Notes: generated by a model not told the origin, from the letters alone. A stretch of 64,000 bases of DNA from BOG-224 sp963783505 (GCA_963783505.1 CAWAOP010000017.1:1-64000), one strand, 5' to 3'. Numbered from the stretch's first letter, positions 27,095-37,310 are shown. Made by a program: numbers and translations.

Positions 27095-27219
27095 AAATCC
27101 GCTCAGCCCGATCTGCGCCATTATTCTGGGCGGCCTGACCGGTAAGTAAACTCACTCAACCTGACCTGCCCGATTTCACGGTTGCCGGATAAATCGCGCA
27201 GATCAGGCTGAGCGGATTT
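27095..27219. repeat. 125-bp inverted-repeat element, copy 3
   Basis: Same orientation as copy 2 and only 46 bp from it. The terminal repeat is aaatccgctcagcccgatct on the left (one mismatch) and the exact inverse type on the right. The interior is about 90% like copy 2 by eye. Between copies 2 and 3 there is only a short unique sequence; the right end lies 26 bp before the glycosidase-like gene at 27246. Confidence 0.9.
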
Positions 27220-27245
27220 CCAGCGCGCGGCGCTACTCTATCACT

Positions 27246-29116
27246 ATGTTTCGGGTGCACCCTTGTACTCGCACTGTGCTGCGCGGCGCTGCCTGCTCAG
27301 AATGCTATTCATACGTGGGAGCTGAAGGAAATCGAGCTGCGGGCTTCGCGCACTTACGCGAACCCTTATACCGATGTCGATTGCTGGGTGGAACTGAAAG
27401 GGCCCGGCTTCGCGAAACGCGTTTACGGCTTCTGGGATGGCGCGGACATCTTTCGCGTGCGCGTTGTCGCGACCGCGCCCGGGCGCGTGGACCTGGACCA
27501 GCGGCTCCAACCAGCCCGCCGACACGGGGCTGAACGGCAAGTCCGGCGGTTTCACGGCGCGCGAGTGGACCGAGGCTGAGAAGCAAGCGAATCCAAATCG
27601 TCGCGGTTTTCTGCGCTCCACGCCGAACGGCCACGCGCTCGAATACGCCGATGGCACGCCGTTTTTCCTGGTGGGCGATACGTGGCTGGGGGCCTCCACC
27701 TGGCGGCTTCCCTATACCGGCGCGGCCGTGGACCCCAACTACCAGCCGGGCCCCGGAGTGACGTTTGAAAATGCGGTGGCGTACCGCAAGCGGCAGGGCT
27801 TCAACTCCGTTAGCATGATCGCGGCCTTTCCCACATGGGCCTCCGATCAGTATCCCAACACGTACGCGGACCGCAACGGCGTCTACTTGCGCAACGCCTG
27901 GGAAGCCTTCGGCGTGACGGTGGATGGCAAAACGCCCACGGCCAAAGCGATGCACGACGAGCAGGGCTACCGCTCGTTCGAGATCCTTCCCAACCGCGAC
28001 GGGCTGGCCGACTTCGACCGCATCGTGCCGCACTACTTTCAAAGCCTCGACCGCAAAATGCAGTACCTCAGCGACCAGGGCTTCGCGCCGATGCTCGAAA
28101 CCATCCGCCGCGACGTGGCTCCGGCGTGGAAGAAGTATTTCAAATTCGACGAGTCGTTCTCGCGTTTCGTCGAGTACATTGCCGCGCGCTACGGCGCTTA
28201 CAACTTCATCTTCAGCAAAGTTCATTTCGATATTTACCTGAGGGACTATTCCATCACCGGCGAGGAGTTCAACGAGGCGCTGAACTATCACTACAAGAAG
28301 TACGGAGCGATGCCGTTCGGGCAGCCCGTGACGGCGCTGATCGACCACTCGACCGCCGTCACCTTCGGACATGCCGGTAAGGCGCCGTGGATCAACATGC
28401 ACGCCACCGGCAACAAGCCGCGCGACCACGGGATTTACGCGGCGATTGAAGAACTGTTCCGGCTCTCGCCGCCCTATCCCGCCATCGATCTCGAACCGTA
28501 CTACACGGGATGGATGCATCAGAACAATGTGGTAGCGGGCGAGCGCCCGCAGCCCGATACGGACCGGGACAACTATTTCTCGCGCGCGCAGATGTACGGG
28601 TGCGTGTTATCCGGCGCGCTGGCGGGCCATGTCCACGGGACCGCGGCATACGATGTTTCGGTGGATACGGAGCCCGCTGGCGCACGGCCTTACTTCTGGC
28701 AGGCGCTGCGGTACAGGTCCGCGGGGTATATGCATTCGCTGGCGCTCTTCGTGATGTCGGAAGGCGCGAAGTATCGGGACCTTGTGCTGGCCTCCGACAG
28801 CTTGACCCCGAGAAAGGCGGATGGCAGCCACGATAACGGCCTGGACGGCTGGAGTTACATGATGCGCACTCGGGCGAAGGACTTTGCTCTCCTGTATTTT
28901 GAAAACCAGGCGTACCGGGCGAGCTCGGCGGGCTGGGACCCTAACGCGTCATACAGCTTCACGTGGTTCAACACGCAGACCGGTGAATGGCAACCGAGCA
29001 TCAATTTGCGCTCGGATGCGAAGGGCGAGATTCAACTCCCGCCATTCCCGGGCGGGGTGAGCGTTGCCCAAACCGATTGGGCGGCGAAGATCACGGTTCA
29101 AAAGCGAGCGAACTAA
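27246..29116 (+). CDS. Secreted DUF5060/DUF4038 glycoside-hydrolase-like protein, two N-terminal frameshifts
   Basis: From the ATG at 27246 one base too many in ggg near 27255 breaks a good signal peptide (TLVLALCCAALPAQNA). The DUF5060 part then reads IHTWELKEIELRASRTYANP ... VELKGPGFAKRVYGFWDG until a second slip near 27485, after which a long frame runs intact to 29116. That part holds the DUF4038 barrel: NGHALEYADGTPFFLVGDTW (the family signature), YNFIFSKVHFDIY, DLEPYYTGWMH and a C-terminal sandwich (DFALLYFENQAYRASS). Relatives include apiosidases and other enzymes cutting plant cell-wall side chains. About 620 residues in all. Flanked on both sides by copies of the 125-bp element. Confidence 0.8.
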
Positions 29117-29120
29117 TCGG

Positions 29121-29247
29121 AAATCCGCTCAGCCTGATCTGCGCTATTATTTGCGGGCTGCCCTGACCGGTGCGAAGACTCGCTCAAACTGATCCGCCCG
29201 ATTTCACGGCTGCCGGGAAAATTGCGCAGATCAGGCTGAGCGGATTT
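29121..29247. repeat. 125-bp inverted-repeat element, copy 4
   Basis: Starts 4 bp after the stop codon of the glycosidase-like gene and ends 7 bp before the stop of the convergent cupin gene, filling the gap exactly. Terminal repeats aaatccgctcagcctgatct and inverse; the interior shares ccctgaccggt, cgcccgatttcacgg and tgccggg blocks with copies 2 and 3. Confidence 0.9.
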
Positions 29248-29254
29248 CCGTAGG

Positions 29255-30184
29255 TCATTTCACGTCGGCGATATCCAGCTTGCCTTTTTCCAACGCGACG
29301 CCGTAGACGATCAACTCCATGTCCGCGCTGCCGGTGTTTTCGAACGAGTGCACGTCCTTGATCTTGATGGGAACGGCATCGCCCTTTTTCAGCGTCGCGG
29401 TTTCGTCATTGACCTTGGTCGCGCCCTCGCCATTGATCACCAGGTAAACCTCTTCCACGCCGTTATGCATGTGCGGCCCGATGGAGGCGCCGGGAGGCAA
29501 GTTGTAGTAGTCCACGAACGCCCAGTTGGTGTAAAAGACCGACGGGCTGAGCAGCCGGCGGTAGTAAACCGTGCCTTTGCCGCCGCTCAGGTTCTGGACC
29601 TGTCGCGCCGATTCCTTGACGATCTGCTGCGTGTTCACGAAAGCCGGGTGCGGATCGATGCGCGCGCCCACGCGGTCGTCGCCGATGTTGAAGGAGCCCA
29701 CCGGGTCGGCTGAAGGAAGGCGGCAAACGTACTCGTCGGCGACTGACCGCGGCTGGGGCGGGGCCGGGAGGTCGCCCGCGCGCACGTTGAAGTTCACCCA
29801 TGAAGCCGGCGTGTCGCTGGGATTGTAAACCGCGTGCGAGCGGTGCAACTGGCAAGGAACTCCCACCGGCCCCTTCAGGACCGACGTGTGGCCGTCGATG
29901 GTGAACTCGCACTCGTGGTCGAGGAGCAGGAACATCTCCTCGCTGTCATTATGGAAGTGCGCGCCAATCGAGCTCTTTGGGTTCAGCGGCCCATAGTGCA
30001 TGAAGTTCAGACCAATGATCGCGTCACGGCCTAGGATCTGCTGGAGGCCCAGCGTTCCCGCTCCACCGTGAATATTTGGACTCGCCCGGGCCTTGGACCA
30101 GTCTCCATGCCCTATGCGCTGTGCGAGCGGGTCGCGCGCCAACAGCGGAACGGTTATCAAAACAGCCATCCAAGCGATTTTCAT
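29255..30184 (-). CDS. Secreted bicupin protein
   Basis: 309 residues from the ATG at 30184, which gives the leader MKIAWMAVLITVPLLA; the longer frame from 30211 would put extra charged residues before it. Two cupin barrels follow: the first with GAHFHNDSEEMFLLLD (His-His-Glu metal set) and VPCQLHRSHAVYNPSD (third His), the second with GPHMHNGVEEVYLVINGEG and VPIKIKDVHSFENTG. Both barrels keep full metal ligands. Bicupins include oxalate decarboxylase and many sugar- or acid-binding proteins; the substrate here is unknown. Location between glycan genes hints at an extracytoplasmic carbohydrate-linked role. Confidence 0.82.
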   Translation of the reverse strand: MKIAWMAVLITVPLLARDPLAQRIGHGDWSKARASPNIHGGAGTLGLQQILGRDAIIGLNFMHYGPLNPKSSIGAHFHNDSEEMFLLLDHECEFTIDGHTSVLKGPVGVPCQLHRSHAVYNPSDTPASWVNFNVRAGDLPAPPQPRSVADEYVCRLPSADPVGSFNIGDDRVGARIDPHPAFVNTQQIVKESARQVQNLSGGKGTVYYRRLLSPSVFYTNWAFVDYYNLPPGASIGPHMHNGVEEVYLVINGEGATKVNDETATLKKGDAVPIKIKDVHSFENTGSADMELIVYGVALEKGKLDIADVK

Positions 30185-30356
30185 ATAATTCGGTAGCCCC
30201 CTTCTTCTCATCCAGCGAACGCCTCATTCTACTCCACGGCGCCGCCGCGAGGGTATGCTCATTTCGGTTACCGAGCTATGTTACCTGACACGTGAACTTG
30301 CGAGGTCAGTTCGACGGCAGCGCAACGCGGGACCCTCGCGTGCGAGCTGGAGTTGC

Positions 30357-33312
30357 CTACACATCCGATGATTCCGGCAGGCCGGCTTCGCTCCGCAGAT
30401 CGTTGATCAGTTCGCCGCCAATCTCTTCTTCGGGCGGTAAAGGGCGCAGGAAGTCTTCCGCCAGACGTTGTTTGCGATCCATCAGGATGTCGAGCCTCTC
30501 ATCGAACGAGGGAGAAACTCGTCCCGATGGGTCATGCAGGATCGGCAAGTAGACGGATACTTCCCTTGTTTGGCCTATCCGGTAGGCGCGATCCGTGGCC
30601 TGCGATTCCACGGCTGGATTCCACCACCGTCCGTAATGCACAACATGATTCGCCTCGACGATCGTGAGCCCAATTCCCGCCACGAAGGGGGACAAAATGA
30701 GAACGTCGAATCCTGGCTTGCTCCGAAATTCGTCGAGGATGGCGTTGCGGGTTCTTACGCCCGACGCTCTAAGGGAACCGGCCCGAACCTTCGTCTCGCC
30801 ATTAATGATGCGGACCGGAAGGTGGAACTCCTCCTGAAGGACTTTTGCGAGGATACCCTGCATCGTCCGGTGCCGGGCAAACACGATGGCCTTCTGGCGC
30901 TTCCCGCGGATGTCATGGAGGGTTGTGAGCACTACTTGCAGTTTCGAAGACCGTCGGATCAGTTCTGCTGCTGTAAGATCCTCTGCGTTCTCGCCAAGCA
31001 GCGCCGGATGCTGGTAGAGCAACGCGAAGCGCTGTAGCGCGGTCAAAAACCGGCTACGTCCCGCCTCCGAACGCAATACCTGCAGCAGTGCGTGATGCGC
31101 AGCGATCTCCTCGCCAGACATGCTGCATTCTAGTCTGATGATAGTCTTCGGGGGTAGCTCGGCGACCTGCGATTTCGTGCGCCGAAGCAGGAATGCGTGC
31201 GGCTGCTGGAATAGCAGCGTCTTTTTCAAATCCACCAAGCGCTGCTCCTGATCGCCCTCCTGCTTCGGTTTCTCGTATCGGTCTACAAACTCTTTCGCCG
31301 AGCCTAAGAGGCCGCGCTGGAACACATCGCAGATGTTCCACAAATCGAGCAGGCGGTTCTCTACCGGCGTGCCTGTGCAGGTAATGTGCAGATCCGTCTC
31401 GATCGCCTTCATTGCGTGCGAGATCTTGGTGTTGGGAATCTTGAATTCCTGCGCTTCATCGCTCACCACGAAGGACCAAAGCGGTTTGCCGTCCTTTAAG
31501 TAGGCAAAGCTATGCTGGTAGTTCTTTAGGGTTTCGTAGTTGGTAACGACAACCCTGTTCCGCTGGATTCTTTCAAGGTCTAATACCGGCTTCCCGACTT
31601 CGACCTCCGGTCCTTCGGCGTCCTTGCGCCGGAGTTTCGCCAACTGCTCGCCATGAAGGGAAAGGACTGGCCAAAAGATCACCCCGTCGTTGGCAAAGAA
31701 GGTCTCCATCTCCCTCTCCCAGGTGCGCGTATCCACGAGAATGAGCGGCGCCACGATCAAGATTGGGCGGAACGGCGGTTCCCGCCGGGCGAGATCCGGG
31801 AACTTGCCGGACTCGATGCACCACGCTAGAAAAGTGAGCACCTGGACCGTCTTGCCCACACCCATATCGTCGGCGAGCAGGACTCCCTTCCGGCCCGGGA
31901 TCTGCGCGCAGGTCTGGAGCCATCGCACTCCATCCTCCTGGTGCGGATGAAGCGTCCGGTCGTGCCGCAAAGCCTCTGGCGGGCTCGATATCTCGCCGTG
32001 CCCGCGAATTGCTTCGCCGCTTCGGCTTCGGACGGCAAAATTGGGGCCGACTGATATCTTCGTCGGTATGGATCAGCAGGTATATCTGCCTGAGGCACGC
32101 TTCTTTCGGCAAAGTACCGGTTTCTGCCCCTGTCGCGGGGTGAATCCCCAGTCGCCGCGTCATCCTGCGGAAGTTCTAAAGGCGAAAAGTCGAGTCCGCC
32201 GGCGGAGCAGCACCCCTCGGCTAAGGGTTTCGTGCCCGGTTGTTGCCCGAGGCCTGCCTCGGCTGGTTGCGTCGACGGCTACTGCAGGGGCGCTGGCAAT
32301 ACGGTCGCCCCCTGCCAGAGCCTCGCCATGTCCGATTCCCCAAATTGGATGGGTGCGGCATCGGGGCGAATAGGAAACTCACCGATACCGGTTACACGAT
32401 CACCGTACGGAAGGTCGATTTGGTCCGCTACTCCATCGAAGGCCTGTACCGGATCGCGCATCAACCTCTCTTTCAACTCCCCCTTGATCGCGCGCACGCG
32501 CTTCATCCGCTGGAGAACTTCGTGCTGTTGATCGGTCATAGACAATCCGGACACGCCCCAACCCCGGACGGTCCAGGCTGTAGAATTTCTCCGCGCCGGG
32601 GTTCCGTACGAATACTTGGTGAAATTCCTCGCTCGCCAGTTCCGCACATCTCGGCAGAAACGTCAGCGCTCCGTCGGCTTCCTCCTTCATGTCGAGGCCC
32701 AGAGTCGAGGGGACGATCACATCGTTATTCCGCAGCGTGCTGTCCAGCGTGGCACCGACCTCGATTGCGCAACCTTTGACCTTCGCGAATGTCAGCCAGC
32801 TTTCCTGCGGCGTTTTGGCGTCCGGCGGAAGCGCATTGAACGTGTCCATCGCCTCAACCAGGCTGTACATCTGAGGGTCGAGCAGGAACACGTCCGCACT
32901 TGCCGCTCTTCTCACGTAATATCCGAGCCTATCGACATGCACTTGCTGGCCGGCCAGCAGATACGCATATCGATAACAAAAATCGGGCCGGCCAACATCG
33001 CTATTGCGGTCGATCCTGAGCAGGAAGGGACTTTGCTGGGCCCAAGTTCCGATTAGGCTGATCTGAAGATCCTTCTGAATGGTTCCGAAGTTGCCGTAGG
33101 GGACCAAAACACTACCGTCCGATTCCTCCGCCAGGCCCAACTCAAGCAATGTCTCGATGTCGATAGCGGTGCGCCAGGCGCCCGGAACCGACAGCGCTTC
33201 CCCTGGCCAATCCTCTCGCTTGGACAGTCCGTGGCGGTCCGCGGATCACTAGGCCCCCGGCCTCGGCAGAGATAACGACCGCAGACCCGAAATTGTGGAT
33301 GGCGAAAGTCAT
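30357..33312 (-). CDS. zorD: ZorD, SNF2-family helicase of type I Zorya, frame broken in N-terminal third
   Basis: The ATG at 33312 overlaps the zorC stop (atga). Bridging frame breaks gives one ~985-residue protein: MTFAIHNFGSAVVISAEAGG, then TAIDIETLLELGLAEES, GLSMTDQQHEVLQRMKR, ACLRQIYLLIHTDED and finally the intact SNF2 motor from about 31970. Motor motifs: ADDMGVGKTVQVLTF (Walker A), VVSDEAQEF (DEAQ box), CTGTPVENRLLDLW, IVFARHRTMQGILAKVL, SPFVAGIGLTIVEA, WWNPAVESQATDRAYRIGQT (motif VI). Breaks lie near 33240, 32563 (C run), 32138 (C run) and 32055, with an in-frame stop near 32303. In characterised Zorya I, ZorD is the DNA-degrading or translocating effector recruited by the ZorAB motor. 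Confidence 0.82.
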
Positions 33313-34673
33313 GGCCGGATCCCAAACTCCGACGCCAGTTTATAGGCGGCCCTTGACTCCCACTCGGACATATGGAGAACGCGATGCTTCATGTCGAATT
33401 TAAGGTGCTTCCTCACCTCGAATCGCGGCGTCCTGAGCGTAACGCCCTGTGCCTCGAAATCGCTAAAGCGGAAAATATACGCTGCATTCCCGGTCTCGCT
33501 GAACTCAACGACAAGGACAGGTCCGCCGTAGCCCTCGAACTTCATCAAAAAGGCACTGGTAGTCTGATGCGCGACCTGTGAATAGTACAAGACCTCTGAA
33601 TTCTGCTTGCTTGCCTTCACTTTCCACAAGTCCCCTTCCGAAACGGCGACCTGAAAGTCTATGATACGGTCGTGGTAGCGCAGCCAGAAATCCTTGCGCC
33701 GCTGGTTCTCGCTGTTTCGGGGCAAAATCGTGTTGAAAAAGAAGATGATGTTGTCGCGAGCCAGCCAGGAGAGATACCGCTGGGCTGCTTGGGGCGCCAT
33801 AGAACGCCAATTGAGCGACGACTGGCGCAGTCGCGGGATCCCCAATCTCTTATGGTTCTGAACGTAGACTCGCAGCGCGCGCTGAAACGCCTCCGAACGT
33901 CTTGCCGAATCGCTAAGAATCAGCAAGCCGATTGCCTCACAGAAGGCATCGGGTAACGTCAGGTCCGACAATACCTTTTCCGTGATCCATCGCAGAAGCT
34001 GCAAGCTCCATTCGTCACTCTTGCCCGTTTCCATTTGCCGAAGCGCTTCCGCAGCGCGGCCCGCTGCCAGGGCACGCACCACTATTCCGAGCTTTGTAGT
34101 CGGGCCGATGTAAACCTCGCGGAGGACCTCATCCACCGACATCCGATTGGCGCAGATCTTTTCCGCAAGGAGTCGGGCCGCGGCATCGGAAAAAAGCCTT
34201 GGGTTCGCCAGCCATCTCTGTACCACGTGATTATTGTGGCCCTGAGCCGAAAATGCAGAGAGAAGCATCTGTTCCAAGGAGCCTGGATCCGCCATAGTGC
34301 GCCATTGGACGAAGTAAGCATTCACTAGCCCGTATAGACAGCGTGTCCGTTGGAGCCGCTCCCGATGCGCCAATAATCCTGCCACGAACTCGGGCCGAAG
34401 CGCGAGATCCTCGTCGCTACAGATGGTCCGGAATTGCAGCGCGTCCAGTGCGTTTATATCGAAACCAGCAGTCGCGAACCTGGCCCACACGGCCTTTGCA
34501 TTCAACTTGGTTCGAACATTCGGGAGCGCGCCTCCCTTTTCGCGCAGCCTGTGCAGTGATGCCTGTAGCAGGTGGCATTCCTTCGCAGGGCTCACGGGCG
34601 GCAGGCTGGCCCGTTGGCGAATCACCACCGCCTCGGCGGACAGCCTCTGCAGTGCGTCGAATGCGTCGCTCAT
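33309..34673 (-). CDS. zorC: ZorC, EH-signature domain protein of type I Zorya
   Basis: 454 residues, start at 34673 overlapping the zorB end by 4 bp and stop overlapping the zorD start. The N-terminal two thirds are helical with no known motif (MSDAFDALQRLSAEAVVIRQ ... RRSEAFQRALRVYVQNHKRL). The C-terminal ~150 residues fit the EH-signature domain that defines ZorC: RKDFWLRYHDRIIDFQVAV, then VVEFSETGNAAYIF with the conserved Glu (about residue 390), and RVLHMSEWE with the conserved His (about 434) near the end. ZorC is a cytoplasmic, DNA-associated component thought to act with ZorD once the ZorAB complex senses phage attack. Position in the operon supports the call. Confidence 0.82.
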   Translation of the reverse strand: MSDAFDALQRLSAEAVVIRQRASLPPVSPAKECHLLQASLHRLREKGGALPNVRTKLNAKAVWARFATAGFDINALDALQFRTICSDEDLALRPEFVAGLLAHRERLQRTRCLYGLVNAYFVQWRTMADPGSLEQMLLSAFSAQGHNNHVVQRWLANPRLFSDAAARLLAEKICANRMSVDEVLREVYIGPTTKLGIVVRALAAGRAAEALRQMETGKSDEWSLQLLRWITEKVLSDLTLPDAFCEAIGLLILSDSARRSEAFQRALRVYVQNHKRLGIPRLRQSSLNWRSMAPQAAQRYLSWLARDNIIFFFNTILPRNSENQRRKDFWLRYHDRIIDFQVAVSEGDLWKVKASKQNSEVLYYSQVAHQTTSAFLMKFEGYGGPVLVVEFSETGNAAYIFRFSDFEAQGVTLRTPRFEVRKHLKFDMKHRVLHMSEWESRAAYKLASEFGIRP

Positions 34674-35329
34674 CGGACTGCCGCCCTCGCCGATTCCAGG
34701 CTGACCGCCTTCACACGGATCTTAAAGACAACCCGCCTGCTTTCGTCCGGGGTGTCTTCCTGCTCCTGTTCGCCGCGGCCGCTCGCCGAGAGCTTCTCGA
34801 GGAAGCAGCCCCGCATCGCCTCCATCCCCTCCAGGTCGGACAATGCGTTCTTGACCACTTCCATCGACCTGTCCTGGCTCAACTTCAAATTCAGGTCTTG
34901 GCTCTCTTCCTTCGTCTTTCCGGCCCAGGGATACGTGTCGGTATGGCCCTCCACGACGATCGATTCGATATTGGGACGATACTTGTCGTCACAGAGGACA
35001 CCGGCTAACTTCGGAATGTACGTCTTCAAGAACCGCTCGCCCTCGGGCCGCAACGTGGACTTGCTCGTCTCGAAGTTCATAAGCTGGTCCGGAACAATTA
35101 CAAGGATCGCGTTCCGGTCCCGCGGATCGGGTCGGATCGACTTTTCACTGAACCCCTGCGGCCTCATGTTTTCCTGCAACTGTTTGAGCAGAACGTCCGT
35201 CACTGCGGCGTCCTTTCCAGCCGTGCGGCGCAAGAACACCAAGAGCAGGAGGATGAAGATTACCATGAGCGACGTCATCAGGTCCGTTAGCGAACTGTTC
35301 AGATGGTCTGAGCTACCTGGTTCTTCCAT
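34670..35329 (-). CDS. zorB: ZorB, MotB-like stator with OmpA-type peptidoglycan-binding domain
   Basis: 219 residues. A short cytoplasmic start leads to one membrane helix, LTDLMTSLMVIFILLLLVFL, with Asp16 at its inner end in the position of the ion-carrying Asp of MotB/ZorB. A linker (~35-70) is followed by an OmpA/MotB-like domain (~75-206) with NFETSKSTLRPEGERF, VVEGHTDTYPW, LNLKLSQDRSMEVVKNAL, SASGRGEQEQ and RRVVFKIRV. In Zorya the ZorA5-ZorB2 complex is an ion-driven motor in the inner membrane, with ZorB anchored to the cell wall. It overlaps zorA by 17 bp and zorC by 4 bp. No flagellar genes are in the window, which argues against a flagellar stator. Confidence 0.9.
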   Translation of the reverse strand: MEEPGSSDHLNSSLTDLMTSLMVIFILLLLVFLRRTAGKDAAVTDVLLKQLQENMRPQGFSEKSIRPDPRDRNAILVIVPDQLMNFETSKSTLRPEGERFLKTYIPKLAGVLCDDKYRPNIESIVVEGHTDTYPWAGKTKEESQDLNLKLSQDRSMEVVKNALSDLEGMEAMRGCFLEKLSASGRGEQEQEDTPDESRRVVFKIRVKAVSLESARAAVR

Positions 35330-37310
35330 TGACTCGCTCCACCGCCGTCGAGATCACCGAACTAAGTTCCTCCAACTGCCCGGACAGCTCCTCGATCTGC
35401 GCTGAGACGAGGCTCGATGCTTCCGAAATCATTGGGCTGGATATCTTGACGATTTCCTTGAAGTTGTTCTCGATGCTTTGGTTGTAATCGCGCAGGCCGG
35501 CCTGGATAGTGCTGAGTATCCTTCCCAGGCTCTGGTCCATTTCGTCGATCACCGATCGGTAGTCGGCGAATGAGCGCCGGTACTCGGCCAGCGTCTTCTC
35601 ATTCTGCTCGATAGACGCCTTAAGGCCTCCCGAAGTCTCACGGAGTTGGGTAGTGATCTGCAACTGCAGTTGGCTGACGCCCTTGAGCCCATCGGTCTGC
35701 GCCGCGAGGCCAGTGCTGTACGCTTCCACCTTCCGGCTTGCCTCCGCCATCCGGCCCAAGGCGCCGGCATTTTGAGCAATCACATCGCCGAGGAACTCCT
35801 TCGCCTGTAGCAGCGACTTGCCGGCCTCCTGGAAATCGCGGCTGCGCGCCTCGATGTTCGCGAGTAAGGCTTCCAGCCTCTTTGCCGTGGCCTCCGACCA
35901 TGCCCCAGTCTGCGCCACCACCTGATTGGCGGAATCCTGTGCTTGCTTTGCGACATTATCCGCCGCGGCCATCATGTCCCGCGAGAGCCCGCCGACTTTT
36001 TCCGCCAAATCGCTGACCACCAGCGTCAACTGCGCACGGACGGATCCGAAATTTTGATCCGCCGATTCCTGCATGCGCAACATTAGTCCGTTCATTAGGG
36101 CGGTAAGCGCTTCCGTCTGTTCCCTGCCGATCTTCATCTGATCGGAGGTGGACTGCTTGGCCTTTTCGATGATGACCCTGAACGCCGCCTGCAGATTGGC
36201 GAACTGCGTATTCATATCGGAAAGCATTCCGCGCGTCGCCTCCAGCGTCCCCTGAACGTTTCCGAACTCCTGGCTGGCGGCGCCGGTCAGAGCCTGGTGG
36301 AAGTCCTGCCCCATCTTCGAGAGCGCGCCAACGAGCGATGTCTCCAGGGATGTCAGCAGCGTGCGAATCTCGCCTGTCACCGTCTCCAGCTTCTGCGATT
36401 CGAGGCCCACGATTGCGGCCTTCAGGCTCTCCAGTGTTCCGTTCATCTGCTGCATCGTGGGCCGGAACTCGCTCTGGAGCTTCTCCGCCACGCCGCTGGA
36501 CATGCCGCTCGCCAGATTCGGGACCACCCCGAGGTTGAACGCGCCAACAAACCGATCCACCACGTCGCTGCTTATATTGCTGATCGAGACTGTCTGATCA
36601 TGGGTGTAGCGCCTGATGTCCAACAAAATCCGCGCCGGCGGCAAATCGGGCAGCGCCTGGCCGATGGCTGCCAACAACTGTTCGTAACGGGTCCGCAAGC
36701 CTCGGGCTGCGGACTTCTCGCACAAAGTGAAGACGATACTCAGCACTAGCGCGACGATAGAGCTGAGAAACTTCCCGGAGAGCCCGTTGATCAGGTCCGG
36801 CATGCCGGTGACCGGGTTGGCCGCGTTCGCCTCATCCATACGCACGCCATAGAGCGCCCACAGGATGGCGACGAATGTGAGGGTCAAGCCGCTACCTGTC
36901 AGCAAGCCTGGGATGGCGCTGAAGATGGCGGAGTGGAAGTTCTTTCCCACCACAACCTCGAAGGGGAGAATCTGGCGCGGTTTTTCCGTCAAATACCAGC
37001 CCTCAACGTCCTGTGGGCTGGCGTATTGTTCGATGTGGGAGTGAACCGCTTGCCACCACCCCCGCGGTAAATCATCGAGCCTGTCGCACCGGCTTCGAAG
37101 TTCATCGAGCGAGGCCAAAGGAATCCCGTCCCGGCGCTGAACTTCGGTGTTGCTGCCGCCCGCTTTCACAGCATCTGTAAGTGCGCGGATCTGCGATTCC
37201 ACCCGGCGACCTTGGAAGTACAGCCAGATCAGCGTACCGACAAAGGCCACGACCAGAATGCCGCAGCCGAAGAGAACCAACTCGGGTATCTTCTGGAAGA
37301 ATTCTGACAT
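35313..37310 (-). CDS. zorA: ZorA, MotA-like motor protein with long cytoplasmic tail
   Basis: 665 residues, close to the size of known ZorA and over twice that of flagellar MotA. Membrane helices at about 10-32 (LVLFGCGILVVAFVGTLIWL), 129-155 (FSAIPGLLTGSGLTLTFVAI) and 180-198 (FLSSIVALVLSIVFTL), the last two being the MotA/ExbB-like pair that lines the ion path. From residue ~200 to 665 the chain is almost entirely predicted helix or coiled coil with many Ala/Glu/Gln and few prolines. This matches the long intracellular tail that in Zorya is proposed to carry the activation signal to the effectors. First gene of the operon; the upstream 380 bp must hold its promoter, but no clear boxes are seen. 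Confidence 0.9.
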   Translation of the reverse strand: MSEFFQKIPELVLFGCGILVVAFVGTLIWLYFQGRRVESQIRALTDAVKAGGSNTEVQRRDGIPLASLDELRSRCDRLDDLPRGWWQAVHSHIEQYASPQDVEGWYLTEKPRQILPFEVVVGKNFHSAIFSAIPGLLTGSGLTLTFVAILWALYGVRMDEANAANPVTGMPDLINGLSGKFLSSIVALVLSIVFTLCEKSAARGLRTRYEQLLAAIGQALPDLPPARILLDIRRYTHDQTVSISNISSDVVDRFVGAFNLGVVPNLASGMSSGVAEKLQSEFRPTMQQMNGTLESLKAAIVGLESQKLETVTGEIRTLLTSLETSLVGALSKMGQDFHQALTGAASQEFGNVQGTLEATRGMLSDMNTQFANLQAAFRVIIEKAKQSTSDQMKIGREQTEALTALMNGLMLRMQESADQNFGSVRAQLTLVVSDLAEKVGGLSRDMMAAADNVAKQAQDSANQVVAQTGAWSEATAKRLEALLANIEARSRDFQEAGKSLLQAKEFLGDVIAQNAGALGRMAEASRKVEAYSTGLAAQTDGLKGVSQLQLQITTQLRETSGGLKASIEQNEKTLAEYRRSFADYRSVIDEMDQSLGRILSTIQAGLRDYNQSIENNFKEIVKISSPMISEASSLVSAQIEELSGQLEELSSVISTAVERVNGRTR

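Noticed and set aside
24227..29247. CRISPR array
   Set aside because: Repeats are 125 bp with inverted ends and lie between different genes at irregular distances; there are no regular spacers or cas genes.
35313..37310. Flagellar MotA or ExbB/TolQ identity for the 665-aa membrane protein
   Set aside because: The chain is more than twice as long as MotA, its tail is helical, and its neighbours are an EH-signature protein and an SNF2 helicase, not flagellar or Ton/Tol genes.
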